DNA from: Papaver somniferum
Lineage: Eukaryota > Streptophyta > Magnoliopsida > Ranunculales > Papaveraceae
Direction: 5' to 3'
Assembly: GCF_003573695.1 (NCBI RefSeq)
Contig: NC_039358.1
Span: 10,148,326 to 10,212,325 of the forward strand
Length of the DNA: 64,000 nt
The stretch's first letter is position 1. Each line of letters begins with the position of its first letter. This document shows positions 35,165-46,945 of the stretch, one piece after another. The position numbers and the translations under genes were made by a program. The notes below the pieces were generated by a model, which saw nothing but the letters and a program-made list of their open reading frames with translations, was not told the origin of the DNA and did not search any database.

Positions 35165-35762
35165 TTGATCAGGCGCCTTTGGCATCCCAGAACCTTTTGT
35201 AAAATTTCAGTTAGTCGGGCGCCTTTGGCTAACCTGGGACCTTTTGTTAGTCAACTGAGCGCCCTTGGCACACTGGGACCTTTTGTAAAGTTTGTCAGTC
35301 GATCAGGCGCCTTTGGCTATCCTGAGACCTTTTGTCAGTCGATCAGGCGCCTTTGGCTAACCTGAGACCTTTTGTGAAGTTTGTCAGTCGATCAGGCGCC
35401 TTTGGCTATCCTGAGACCTTTTGACAGTCAATCAGGCGCCTTTGACTAACCTGAGACCTTTTGTCAGTTAATCAGGAGCCTTTGGCTAACCTGAGACCTT
35501 TTGTGAAGTTTGTAAGTCGATCAAGCGCCTTCGGCTGTCCTGAGACCTTTTTTCAGTCAATCAAGCGCCTTTGGCTGACCTGAGACCTTTTGTCAGTCGA
35601 TCAGGCGCCTTTGGCTATCCTGAGACCTTTGTCAGTCAATCAGGCGCCTTTGGCTAACCTGAGACCTTTTGTCAGTCAACCGAGCTCCCTTGGCATGCCG
35701 GGACCTTTTGTAAAGTTTGTCAATCAATCAGGCGCCTTTAGCTAACCTGAGACCTTTTGAAG
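35165..35762. repeat. Tandem array 2 in the gypsy element, ~14 units
   Basis: Units of about 40-55 bp carry GATCAGGCGCCTTTGGCTAA followed by CCTGAGACCTTTTGTCAGT. Longer units add GAAGTTTGTCAGTC, giving an alternating higher-order pattern. The array ends at the 3' end of the gag frame. Confidence 0.85.
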
Positions 35763-37055
35763 TGTTTGCTCGCCAATTCTAGAAACGTATGTTATTATTA
35801 TTATTATTGTTACCAGAATAAAGTTGATTACAGCTCGAACACTCGTATTTGGGTTCCTTCTCTTCTGGGTCAATGGCGTGGTTTGCTTTGTTCTCTCGAG
35901 CTCCCCGACTATCCGTTTTCGTTCAAATATGCTTCGAATGGTGAAGCACTCTTCCGTTGGATGTCCCATTCTTCGATGATAATGACAGTAATTAGTTGAG
36001 ATTTTGTCCATTTTATTGATGTCCATCGTGATCGGAGGTAATTGAATCTCTCCTTCAGCGACCCATTGGTTTAAGAGTTTGATTATTCGATCTTTACTGC
36101 ACGGGAGAGGAGGTGGCGCTTTGTTGTATCGCCTTCCTCTTCCACCCCTTCCTTGATTCCTGCCATCTCCTTGTGGTCGATTCCAATTCTCTTTGTTAGC
36201 ACTAGATCTCTCATCGTACGAAGTTCCTAACACAGCGCCGATTGTGGTACGCCAGGTAGATTCTTTGGGTATGTCTTCTATACAGTTAGCGATCCTGTCG
36301 GCCGCTTCTTCTAGCTCCACAAAGGCTTGGAACTTGAAATTAGTCAAGCTTCCTTTGAAAGCCGGGGTCATTCCTCGTACGCGGATCTCCACAAGTTCCT
36401 CCTCATTGATATCTTCATAACAGTCTAAAGTCAAGCGTATGAATAGCGAGACATATTTTCCTATGTCTTCTCCTACTCATTCTCTGCTCCTGATTAGATT
36501 TATTTCAGTGATTTTCCTTTTAGTCGAATAAAATTTTCCAAGAAAGAGTGTAGACAAGGTCTTCCAGGAATCGACACTTTATTCTTTTAAATTGTCATAC
36601 CAAGAGAATGACGTGCCCGTAAGTGACTTTGGGAATTATTTTAAGCACAATTTTTCATCATTGGCCTTGTCGTTCATAGCTGACAAGCATCGGCTGAGAT
36701 GTTCTCGCGCATTCCCTTGTCCTTCATATGTTTTGAACTTTGGAGAGATGTAATCTTCGGGGTACGAGTACATTTGGATATGTGCGGGGTATTGGCTGCT
36801 TACGCGGTAATGGTTGTCTTGTTTTACCACATAGTAGTTCTGCTCTAGGTATTCGGCGATTTTATCTTGTGATTACTGTTGTTCTATTGGCCAGGTGTTC
36901 TTCTTTTCTCGCCTCTTCTGGGGTGCTTTGTCCTGTTATGACCGTTTGGGCTATCCAATTTTCCAATTCTTATCTCCTTCGAGCACGCTGTTTCAATTCT
37001 TATTGCATGCTCTGTAGTGCAAGCGATGTGGGTTCCGTTGATCGAGCTGCATGAT
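35742..37055 (-). pseudogene. Ty3/gypsy gag
   Basis: The minus-strand reading begins near 37,055, passes FKTYEGQGNAREHLSRCLSA, NDEKLCLK, FPKSLTGTSFSWYDNL, GKFYSTKRKIT and LTLDCYEDINEEELVEIRVRG, and ends with YCHYHRRMGHPTEECFTI. This is the standard capsid and zinc-knuckle-like order of plant gypsy gag. Stops at 36,636, about 36,560 and about 36,480, and two upstream, are all in the same frame, so decay is by point mutation rather than indels. The last 230 codons (36,434-35,742) are open. Confidence 0.85.
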
Positions 37056-37235
37056 TTGCCGATTGCTTGATGACGCTTAGGATCGATATTTCCTCTTCGC
37101 TGTCATCATTCTCTAAAGTTACTTGATCGAGGTTAATGGGTTGATAGCCGATTGATCTCCTGTAGCGCCCGGATCGGCGCCTCCTATGTTTGTCATTTGT
37201 GAGCTAAGCACGAGCCTCCGGGTGTGGTCGCCAAA

Positions 37236-37611
37236 TATTAATACCCAAATTTCGGTTTAGGTCCTACCCGTCCTAGCTATTGCACATGACCTCACAATAC
37301 CAATAATAGTAAGAGAGAGAGTTGCCTTTCCATTGTACCTTGTCCTTCCTTATATACGCTTTTCTAAAAAAACCCTCTTTTTATGACATCATGCCACATG
37401 TCATAAACCTTCTTAATTACCACTAATGTCATTCCTTAACATAACCTCTTCATTCTTTGTTAATTCCTCCTTTGTCCTTCCACCCTTTATGGGTATCTTT
37501 TATGTGGGTTTGGGTTTAGTCCCCAAGCTCCTACGTCTTGACCCAAGTTTTATCCCTAGTCTTTGGGGCATCCCCATCCCGCTAAGGGGTGTCATTTTTC
37601 ATGTATCAATA
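37236..37611 (-). repeat. 5' LTR of the gypsy-type element
   Basis: Same sequence as 29,864-30,239, with the terminal TG changed to TA and the inner CA to TA. It is followed by target duplication GGGAT. Confidence 0.9.
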
Positions 37612-37723
37612 GGGATCACCAAGATTGTTCACAGAGTTGTCGACACTTTCACTTTTAAGAATTTCAGTGTTTTCCAATGCCTTGAACGCAATATCCATTC
37701 TGGCTTTGGATTGCAGTTCATGA

Positions 37724-38335
37724 TCAAAGATCTTTACTTTTTAACGTGTATCTGGAAAGTGTAGCAAGGTTATTTCCTCCCATGATGGCTTGTTTCTTAG
37801 ACTCGTATCTTGCTGGTAAAGATCGAATAATTTTCATCACAATGTCCTTTTGGGGAATAGTCTTCCCTGACGCATAAGATGCATTAATAATTCCAGACAC
37901 TTTTTGATTAAACTCATCAAATGAATCTTCATCAGACACGAAGATTTTCCCTGTAAAAAATTAGGTTTTGAAGCCTAACTTCTTTTTCTGAGGTATCTCA
38001 TTCGAATACAGTTTCTAAGATATCCCCAAACATCTTGACGTACTGCACGAAGTCACATGGTGCTGAAGATCTTGGCTTATGGCATGGATAATATCATATA
38101 ATCCATCAAAATTATGCTTTGCAGCATTTATCTCGATTTCGCTATATTTTCCTAATGGCTTCGCAACAGTGGTTTCGTCTCTAACAACTGTTGGAGTAAC
38201 GTATCCTGTAACCACAAGTTTCCATGTCTGAAAGTCACGGGCTTGTAGAAAGGAATGCATAGCAATTTTCCACCATAAGTAATTTGTGCCATCAAAGTCT
38301 GGATGTTCGTTTATTGATATTTCACTCTTGTCCAT
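37724..38335 (-). pseudogene. Copia (SIRE-like) gag, N-terminal part
   Basis: The ATG at 38,335 begins MDKSEISINEHPDFDGTNY, then WWKIAMHSFLQARDFQTW, the UBN2-type gag start. After a frameshift near 37,940 it continues DEDSFDEFNQKVSGI and KIIRSLPARYESKKQAI, close to the SIRE/Maximus gag motif. The frame ends where the gypsy-type element is inserted and resumes near 29,850. The close homologue at 55,379-56,227 shares the same order. Confidence 0.8.
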
Positions 38336-38387
38336 ATAGTCAGATTGCTTCAAACACAGACTTATTAGGTATTTCACGTGTTTGCCT

Positions 38388-38399
38388 GCTCTGATACCA
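38388..38399 (-). other. Primer binding site of the copia element
   Basis: The minus strand reads TGGTATCAGAGC, complementary to the 3' end of initiator tRNA-Met, two bases inside the 5' LTR end. Confidence 0.85.
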
Positions 38400-38401
38400 A
38401 T

Positions 38402-41400
38402 TGAAAACGCGGGGGTACTGAAATACACCACAACCTGTATAAACAAACTTAAATACAATTCCGAGAGTTATATCTCGGAATAATATTTAGAGTTATATCT
38501 CCTTCTCTCACAATCAGAAAGTTTACAGAGACTAGTTCGTGAACCTGATTTACGTGTGAGAATTCTTCAACGATTCCAAAGATCAATATCTAAGAATCAA
38601 TCAAGTCGTATCCAACAAATAAGGATGGATGTATCTACTTTGATTGATCTATGTACAACCTGTGAAATCTTAATTATAAAGATAAACGATAAAATGCGTA
38701 AAAGAAATAACACAGACACTAGAAATTTTGTTAATGAGGAAACCGCAAATGCAGAAAAACCCTGGGACCTAGTCCAGATTTGAACACCAAACTATATTAA
38801 GAAGCTACAGACACTAGCCTACTACCAATTAATTTCGGACTGGAATGTAGTTGAGACCGAATTAAACCCTCACAGCAATTCAGTTACAGTCGCGCTCCTT
38901 ACGCCTCTTGAATCCCAGCAGGACTCCGCGCAATTGATTCTCTTAGCTGACGTCCTTTAAATCCTAAGAGTTCCTCCAACTCAATTGAAGACTTTAAACC
39001 AATCTGCCTCCCACAGATCAGCATGTATGGTGATTTCCTTTTTGATAGTAGATCAACGTGAGACTGGAAATCGATAGCAATAGACAAAGTATAGCTAACC
39101 TTAAAATCCGGACTTATGCTTCCTGAAGCACAACCTAAATTATTATTCACCTCACAAGTATTAAACATGTGGAATCACAAAGTCTGAGACGAATAAAATT
39201 TTGCGATTTCTATCTATCTTGTTTGAGTGAGCAGCTCAGCAATCAAACAAGATCCGGATACACGAACTATCAAGATAAAAGATAGTTGGACTTGGCTTCA
39301 CGAATCCCTAGGTGAAGTATTTTTAGTCGCTAAATCCTAGAAGGGTTTTAGGACGATGACGACTCTAGTTTATAACTAGGACACACAAAGAATAGTGTCA
39401 GGGATTCAAAGATCCCAGTTGCTTGAGGTTCCCCTTATATAGACTTTCAAAGTATAGGTTGCTTTAGGTTTAAGCTAAGATATCTTTGGAACCAAGCAAA
39501 CAATATCCAATTTTAGATGAATCTTTGGAATGTGACTAACATATCAGGATATACTCTCTGTTTAGGATGAACCGTGTTTAAAGACATTGTTCATGGATGG
39601 TTAGCCGAAACTAGCCGATTAAACCATAAGCTTAATCATTTTCATATAATACTTAAGACTTTAATCTTGAGTCACAACCATAGGTTATAATGTAATCAGT
39701 CATGTTTATATAGTGTTTTTAAAGATTTATTCAAATGCTAATTATATCAGAGAAATAATTTTTTGTCAGGGTATGTGTAAGTACGTTTATCAGGTACGTG
39801 TACTCTTCCTTGTTCGTGACTACTTCTTGTCATGGTATATGTACCGGGTATGTGTACCCTTAAGATAAAAACAAGTTCTAGGACATGCATAACTTTTTTG
39901 GTTTGCATAACGGTTTCAAAACCAACAGTTATTTTTCGGTATGCATACCTGTTTGTACCATGAGTAAAAATGCCACATAATGGGCCAAATTGCTACTTAA
40001 ATCACCTTTTGGCCCTCATCCAAGCCTGCCACCAGCCTACCGACTGAAGTATCTACCATCTAATCCAGTAATCCATGAAGTCAACGCCCGGACAATGGTC
40101 AAAGTCAACCACCGGTCAATGGTCAAAGTCAACCGTCGGTCAACTGTCGAAGTCAAGTTGCAAGTCCCGCCTCTAGCCAGTTTTCAGTCATGTTGCCAGC
40201 AATGTTGCCAACCAGTTCCCGGCCATCTCCCCTGGCATGTCCCACGGCCATGTTGCCAGCAGTGCATCCAGCTAGTTTCCATCTAGATTGCCAGCAGTGC
40301 AGCCAGCCAGTTTCCATACAGATCGCCAGCAGTGTTGTCACCTAGTTTCTAGCCTTGCTTCTAGTCGTGTTTTCAGCTAGTCTCCAACCATGTCTCCAGC
40401 CATCCAGTCTCCAACCATGTCTCCAGTCAAGCCTCTGCCAGTGGGTCATACCATTCAAAGCTTGACATTCGCAGTCAAACAGCAGAAAGGAGGCATGCAA
40501 AATTAATACAGGGAGGCATGCAAGGAAGATTAATTCCAGGAGCCATGCAGGGAAACTAAATTCAGTTTATGGCCAGGAGGCATGCAGGGAAACTTAATAC
40601 CTGGAGGCATGCAAGGGAAGTAAATACCATTTATGTTTACCTCGCAATGCGGGTAAGACCGATATTCGCAATTGTATAAATAAGGAGGTCCTGATAGAGA
40701 TGAGAGGGGAAGAAAAACCTAGAGAAGATCGGAAATAATTGTAATCCATATATCAATAAAATATTTCTCCCTACGAGGATTGGTCCGTGGATGTAGGCAA
40801 CATTTTTTGCCGAACCATGTAATATTCGTGTCTCTGATATTCCTGTTTGTTTTATGTTTTTAATCCTGTTTTTCTCATCATCACCAAAATCATCGTGTTT
40901 AGTGCCTGGACAAATTTCCGGTACAAACGGTACCATTCCAGGTTCACGAGTTCACATACTTTTTGTGGTATGGATACCGGGTATGCGCACTACTAAGTCG
41001 ATGTCGAACTATAGCTTCGCTGGTACGTGTACTGGGTACATGTACTGCGGCTCCGGACCTATAACAGTTTTCCCAATATGTGAACTGGTATACTTATTGT
41101 CTTGTATCCAGATTTACATTATTTTATGTCTCTCTAAATCAATTCGAAACATTCTCAAATAACATCTATGACACATATCACTGTTCCATGCTATTTCCGA
41201 ATGATAATCTTGAAACACGATTTAGATTATGGAGGATAAATTGTCCTTAAACGAAATTCATCAAGTATGAACAAATGTTCATTAATCTTAGTCATATATA
41301 TTTCAAGAACTAATTACCAAGATAAACTTGACTCGAAATTCTTGATATGCTCGCAATAGTCTAATTAGTCATGCGACACCGTCTCATCGACAGAAATATG

Positions 41401-41647
41401 AATATAACTTGAGAAATAGTGGTTTAATCTTCACTTACCTTTTGTTGAAGAAGTTCTCCAAATTCTTCAATTGATCTTCGACTTCAAACGGTAGAACGCA
41501 GTGATGTCTGATTCTCAACTACACATCTATCCTAACCCGAGACTTGACTAATTGTAGACTAGAAATCAAGATATAGTTTGATCAACTAAATTTGAAACAA
41601 GTTTGATATGACAACACTTGTAAGTTCGACCGAGCAATGTTCTAACA
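38402..41647 (-). repeat. 5' LTR of the SIRE-like element, interrupted
   Basis: Begins TGAAAACGCGGGGG and ends GTTCTAACA. Without the 980-bp insertion at 39,950-40,929 it is about 2.27 kb, matching the 3' LTR. Confidence 0.8.
39950..40929 (+). mobile_element. Solo LTR inserted in the copia LTR
   Basis: The ends are TGTTTGTACC and GGTACAAACG, near-perfect inverted termini of about 10 bp. The flanks ATACC and GTACC differ by one base, so they may be the worn 5-bp duplication. It contains a TATA box (TATAAATA, 40,675-40,682), then AATAAAATA and the familiar LTR phrase TGGATGTAGGCAACATTTT. Upstream of the TATA box are repeats of GGTCAAAGTCAACC (40,095-40,155) and of GGAGGCATGCA (40,490-40,615). 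Confidence 0.65.
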
Positions 41648-42176
41648 ATTTGTATCTACCACATATCTTCTTAATAGCACCTTCAGGTACTACTCCAAAA
41701 ATATCAAGTTGGGTTTGAAATTTTGTCATTTGTTTGAGAAAAAAAAAGATTGAGAATGAGAGAAATAGAGAAAATATTTGTGTAAAATTTTGGTGTAAAT
41801 ATTTAGTTTGAAAATTACCTATTTATAGGCGACAAAGAACTAGAAGTTGACGCTAGTCATTTCATCGGGCGTTATTCAGAGAACCGCCAGCGATAAAGAT
41901 TCTATCGTTGACGCTATTATCAATATCGTTCGCTAGAATTACTGTCATATAGATGTTTTTCCATAGTAGCGCAACTAAATTTGCCATGCCACCTTGTATA
42001 GCAAATAAATTTTTTTGACATGGTGCATAGGAATAGGCCTTACAAAGCAAGTTATCTAAATGTTTTGCTAGCGTTATCAGCCTCTCTTGGAGTATAGAAT
42101 ACATCCAAGAAAAAAATAATATATAATTAAAGATCGATGTAACAAAAAGATTTGACAAATCATGTTGATTACATCC
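41648..42176. other. No gene seen; MITE-like pieces
   Basis: The segment 41,846-41,930 has self-complementary GCG/TCGTTGACGC words. The segment 41,975-42,047 matches 22,778-22,852 in reverse orientation. Confidence 0.4.
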
Positions 42177-42536
42177 TGTGAAGCACCGACACGCCGGTAT
42201 TGGTGTCGTGTCCGAGTCCGACGCGCGTCGGACACAATACGCACGTGGGACACCGACATGACGCATGTGTAAAAATCAACACTCTATTTTACGTGTTGGG
42301 TAATCAAGTGTATCATGGAAATTAGTAAAATAGTTAATTTTTCTTCATTTGGACTAATCTAACAGCATAAAATTGAGTTTTTTGCATATAATTATGTGAT
42401 TAATGTATTTGATATACCATAACACTTTTTGTGTACAAAAATTATTTAATTAGTATATATATATATGTCCTTGTCCTGGTGATTTTGAGTTTTGAAGGTC
42501 CCAGTGTTCGTATCGTGTCCGTGTCGGTGCTTCCCA
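42177..42536. mobile_element. Mutator-type MITE (360 bp)
   Basis: Inverted termini are TGTGAAGCACCGACACG on the left and the reverse complement of TGGGAAGCACCGACACG on the right. They are flanked by GATTACATCC (42,167-42,176) and GACTACATCC (42,537-42,546), a 9-10 bp duplication with one change, as expected for Mutator-like elements. The interior is AT-rich and noncoding. Confidence 0.75.
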
Positions 42537-42560
42537 GACTACATCCGTTTCGACCACTGA

Positions 42561-44890
42561 TGGAAACGCTGGGGTACCAAAATACACCACCAACTTTTTC
42601 TTAGGAAACCTGTATGGACAAACTCAAATATAATTCTGAGAGTTCAACTTAATAAATGTCAATCAAGAAAGAATATTCAAAGTTATATCTATTTCTCTCA
42701 CAATCAGAACGTTTACAGAGACAAGTCCGTGAACCTTATATTCGGGTGAGAGTACTTGAGTGATTTCAAAGATCAATTTCCCAAGTAAATCAATCAAGTC
42801 ATATTCAACAAACAAGGATGGATGTATCTACTTTGATTGATTAACGTACAACTTGTGATATTTCAATTATAAAGATAAATAATATAATGCGGAAAAGAAA
42901 TAACACAGGCACTAGAAGTTTTGTTAACGAGGAAACCGTAGATACAGAAAAACCCCGGGACCTAGTCCAAATTAAACATCAAATTGTATTAAGCCGCTAC
43001 AGACACTAGCCTACTACCAATTAACTTCGTACTGGAATGTAGTTGGGACCGAATTAAACCCTCCCAGCAATTCAATTACAGTCACGTTCTTTACACCTAT
43101 TGAATCCCGCAGGACCCTGCGCAATTGATTCTCATAGCTGACGTCACACCAACTAAGAGTTGCTTCAACTCAATTGAAGAATTTAAACCAATCCGCATCC
43201 CACATATAAGCATATATGTGGTTTCCTTTGGATCAAAAAGTTTGATCAATGTGATGGAAATCGATAGCAATATACAATGTCTATCTAACCTCAAAATTCG
43301 GACTTATGCAACCCAAAGTGCAGTCTAGATTATCATTCACCTCACAAGTATAAAACTTGTGGAGTCAACATAGTTTGAGACGAAGAGAACTTTTATGATT
43401 TCTATCTATCTTGTTCAAGTGAGAAGCTCAACAATCAAAAAAGATCAGGATAGTCGAGCTAGCAAGATAAATAATAGTTGGACCTGGCTTCACAAATCCC
43501 AATGAAGTCTTGCGCCAAACCTTAAAAAGGTTTTAGGAAGAGAACGACTTTAATAACAACTAGGACACACCAAGAAAAGTAGTGTTGGGATTCAAAGATC
43601 CCAGTTGCTTGAAGTTCCCCTTTTATAGACATTCAAAGCATAGGTTTCTTTAGGTTTAATCTAACGTAGATTTGAAACCAAGCAGACAATATCCAACGTT
43701 AGATAGATCTTTGAATCTGATTTACATAACAAGATATACACTCAAATGGTTAGGATGAACCATAACTGAACCATGTATAAGACGACGCTCATAAATGGTT
43801 ATCCAAAGGTATCCAAACGAACTATAAGCTTGAGTATTTTCATAAACACTTAAGACTTAACTCGAAACACAATCAAGTGATCAAATATGTCTATGGTGTT
43901 TTTAGAGATTATTCCTCGGAGAAATAATTTAAGTGCATAAGAATTTAATCGACATGGTAAGTAGGTGTACGAGGTACAATCACTTAACTTGTTCGTGAAC
44001 ATGTCACCGTACGTGTACCGGTATGTAAACCTTAAGATATAACCGAGTTCCGGAGTCCACATAACTTTTTCGGTATGCGTACTGGTATGGATATCATTTA
44101 AACATAGACACGTTCCGGAATCAACATAACTTTTCTTGTATGTGTACCCGTATGAATATCAAGCCGGTTCCGTAACCACAGTTACGCGTACTAGTTTACG
44201 TACCAATCCGGACGATTTCCCAGATTTTTAAAGGTGTGCATACGAATATGCGTACCAACAATCTGTTTATCGACATATAGATACTTTGTTTCGTGTACTG
44301 AGTACATGCATTATGGCTTCAGACTTATAACAGTTTTCCCAGTTTGTAAAACTGGTATATACATTATTTTATATCTGAATGTACAGTAGTTCTATATCTC
44401 TCTAAATAATTCGAAACATTCCCGAATAACATCAATGACACATATCATTATTCCAGGCTATTTTTGAATGATAAAACTTGAATCATGATTTTGATTGCGA
44501 ACAATAAATTGTCCTTAGCCGAAATTCATCAAGTATAAAAAAATGTTCATTAAGCTTAGTCGTATTTCGAGAATTAATTACCAAGATAAACTCGACTCAA
44601 AATTCTTGATCAGATATGCTTGTGATAGTCTAATTAGTTATGCGACATCGTCTCATAGATAGAAAGATGAATTTAACTTGAGAAATAGGTGGTTCTGTTT
44701 TTACTTACCTTTTGTTAAAGAAGTTCTACAAAAGCTTCGGCCTGATCTTCTCCTTTAAATGGTAGAATGCAATGATGACTGCCGCGATGTCTGTTTCTCA
44801 ACTACTCTTTTATCATAATCCAAAATTTAACTAATTATAAACTAGAAACCAAGATATAGTTTTGACAATTAAATTTGACAACAAGCTTAA
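42561..44890 (-). repeat. Third LTR of the SIRE-like family, apparently solo
   Basis: Starts TGGAAACGCTGGGGTACC and follows the other two LTRs throughout (fragments such as CTCTCACAATCAGAACG, GAAGAAGTTCTACAAAAG). There is no PBS at its left end; the sequence there is the MITE flank. The right end fades near 44,890 before the canonical GAGCAATGCTCTAACA. It is probably the remnant of an element lost by recombination. Confidence 0.7.
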
Positions 44891-45830
44891 CTAATTGGAC
44901 GCTCTGGTTATTTTCTCAATATGACTAGCGATTCAATAATCAAATTAAGGTGTTGACGCAACCACTCATGAACTTACTAAACTTCTCAAAACACTAAATA
45001 CCCATACCCGTGAAGCTGCAAGTAGGCAGCGAACTACTAATTAGAATATTGAGTACCACATAAGGACATGAAGACAAAATAGAAGAATTTATTCCTAATA
45101 CTCAAACTTTACCAGTGGTAGTTTTCTAGCATAACTAAGTTAAATATAATCTAACGGCATATGGTATGATCGTAAAGCTAAAAAGCAGCCGATTATAACA
45201 GGGCCATCTTATGATAGAGGCAGCCTAGATCCCCAACTAATTATGGGGCCCAATTCTTCTTTTTTTTCTTCGGTTTTTTCTATTGTTAATTTGTAATAGT
45301 TATATATACGTCGAGTAAATGTTGTTCACAGTTATCTATACTACAAACAGATGACATTTGTAAGTGTTACTAAATATTTGGCAACAGTTATAAGCATCAC
45401 TAAATTTTACATTATTTTGAAAATCAACGACAAAATTTTGGGACTTAAGCTGTATGACCAATATTCACATACATACAACCCAGTATTTAACGGAATGTGC
45501 TGAAAAGCCTTCGTAGATTAAAATTCTAGCTTTACTTCCAATATGATAACCCATAAAAAAAAAACCCATATTATTAGGTCAGCTAGAACACCCCAAGCCT
45601 ATAAGATGGTCCTGTCCGGGCAACTACATGGGACAACAAGTCTCATTTCAGAAAAAAAAAAATCTTATTTTTTTTTCTATCAATCAGCAAATTTCAATTC
45701 ATTCAAATTAAAATCGTGATTGCTCAGATCTGATTCAAAAAGGACCAAATCCGGACAAGAGACAAATGGAGGCTAAGTTTTTTTTTCCAGAGCAAGTCTC
45801 GTATCAGAAATGATCCTTGAGAAATGAAAG

Positions 45831-45834
<4 letters not shown>
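44891..45834. other. No gene seen
   Basis: AT-rich intergenic DNA. Confidence 0.4.

Positions 45835-45869
<35 letters not shown>
45835..45869 (+). repeat. Poly(A) run of 35
   Basis: Uninterrupted A35. It may be the tail of an old retroposed sequence, but no coding body is recognisable upstream. Confidence 0.6.
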
Positions 45870-45871
<2 letters not shown>

Positions 45872-46259
45872 GAAATGAGGTTTAATAACGCACCTAATTA
45901 TAATGCAAAGGGAGTCAACCTCCCAAGTTCCAACAACACCTCGGTCATGCAGTACAAAATGGACAACAGATAGACAAACCTAATTATAATTGATTTCCCC
46001 GAAACAAAACGTTTCGGATGATTCATTGGCTTCATTAATAATGTGATTAAAAAACTTGAATTATTTTTCAAGAGTCAAATAAAAATATTCGAAATTGATC
46101 TTCAGCTTGAAAGTACAAATCTAGGCCCTACCAGTCGGGGAGAACAAATATCGTGTTAATCGTGCAAGCATGGCCGACCATCACCACACCACCTCTTGCA
46201 TTTTGAATTCGTTGTCTCTTTTCCTGGAATTTGATTTTCTAAACAATATAACTTTGTCC

Positions 46260-46945
46260 CCTAGTTAGCAATTCGGGATTCGGTAAACGTACGGAACGGT
46301 AAACGTACGAGTATTATACGGTTTTGTAAAACCCAGAATCGGTCCAAAATTCGGTCAACGAGACGTGATTCGTCAGTAATTCGGAACGGCATACGTACGT
46401 GTATTATTCGATTTATAAATGTGAGTTCGAAAATTCGGTATCTATACATACTAAATAATTTGTATTTATAAGGTCATAGACCAATTTTTATACATATGTG
46501 TGAGTTATTTAAAGAAAAAATAAACTTAATATGATGATATTAATAATATATACAACATTAGTCATCCAAGAGGACGTGGTATAGTGGTTTAGATGCTTGG
46601 TTAGTAAGTCTGAGATCTCTCTCACCTTCACATTCAAATCTCTTCAATCATTTTTGTTTCATAAAAATTAAAACAACGTCTAATATTGGGTGGTGTATAC
46701 TCGGGAGGCAGTAAAGCCCAAAAAGTGGGGCCTTTGAAAACGTAAAAACTAAAGAATTTATGGCGAATTAAGCGGACGTATCATTCGGAATTCGGGATAC
46801 GTAAAATTCGTGAACGATTCTCGAATAATCCGGGAATGCCACATAATACGCGACTTGAGTTCGGAGTTGCAAACGTACGCAAATGAGACGGTAAAATTCG
46901 TGATACGGAAAAATTCGCGAATCATTCGCGAACTTACTAACTAGG
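46260..46945. mobile_element. hAT-type MITE (686 bp) with 8-bp target duplication
   Basis: The left end CCTAGTTAGCAATTCGGGA and the reverse complement of the right end CCTAGTTAGTAAGTTCGCGA form imperfect inverted termini. Both sides have CTTTGTCC (46,252-46,259 and 46,946-46,953), a perfect 8-bp duplication as made by hAT transposases. Subterminal regions are rich in ATTCG and ACGTACG words on both sides. No transposase frame is present. It sits about 460 bp upstream of the GST copy B start codon and is absent from copy A. Confidence 0.85.

Larger units (their letters stand above)
29864..37611 (-). mobile_element. Complete non-autonomous Ty3/gypsy-type element with antisense PMD gene
   Basis: Two LTRs of about 376 bp (29,864-30,239 and 37,236-37,611), differing at roughly a dozen positions, are flanked by a perfect 5-bp duplication GGGAT (29,859-29,863 and 37,612-37,616). 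Removing the element rejoins the surrounding copia gag. Element sense is minus, with 5' LTR on the right, gag at about 37,055-35,742, then two tandem arrays, then a plus-strand gene with a plant mobile domain. No integrase, protease or reverse transcriptase was found, so movement would need enzymes supplied in trans. Downstream of the 5' LTR the minus strand reads TGGCGACCACACCCGG, a plausible primer site. Confidence 0.9.
24747..41647 (-). mobile_element. SIRE-like Ty1/copia element, gag only, with nested insertions
   Basis: Two long related LTRs (24,747-27,072 and 38,402-41,647) flank an internal region read on the minus strand. Next to the 5' LTR is TGGTATCAGAGC (complement at 38,388-38,399), the usual copia primer site for initiator tRNA-Met. 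Next to the 3' LTR is a purine tract (minus strand AAAAGGGGAGA, 27,073-27,086). Between them are a UBN2-type gag and two CCHC knuckles. No protease, integrase or reverse transcriptase is visible in about 3.6 kb of internal sequence once the nested element (29,864-37,611) is removed. This is a gag-only, non-autonomous form like the described TR-GAG elements. A matching target duplication at the outer ends was not seen. Confidence 0.8.

Noticed and set aside
41862..42259. Minus-strand frames up to 134 codons
   Set aside because: They cross the Mutator-type MITE boundary and have no family resemblance.
46575..46645. tRNA gene
   Set aside because: A- and B-box-like words are present but no cloverleaf closes, so it is at most a SINE-like relic inside the MITE.
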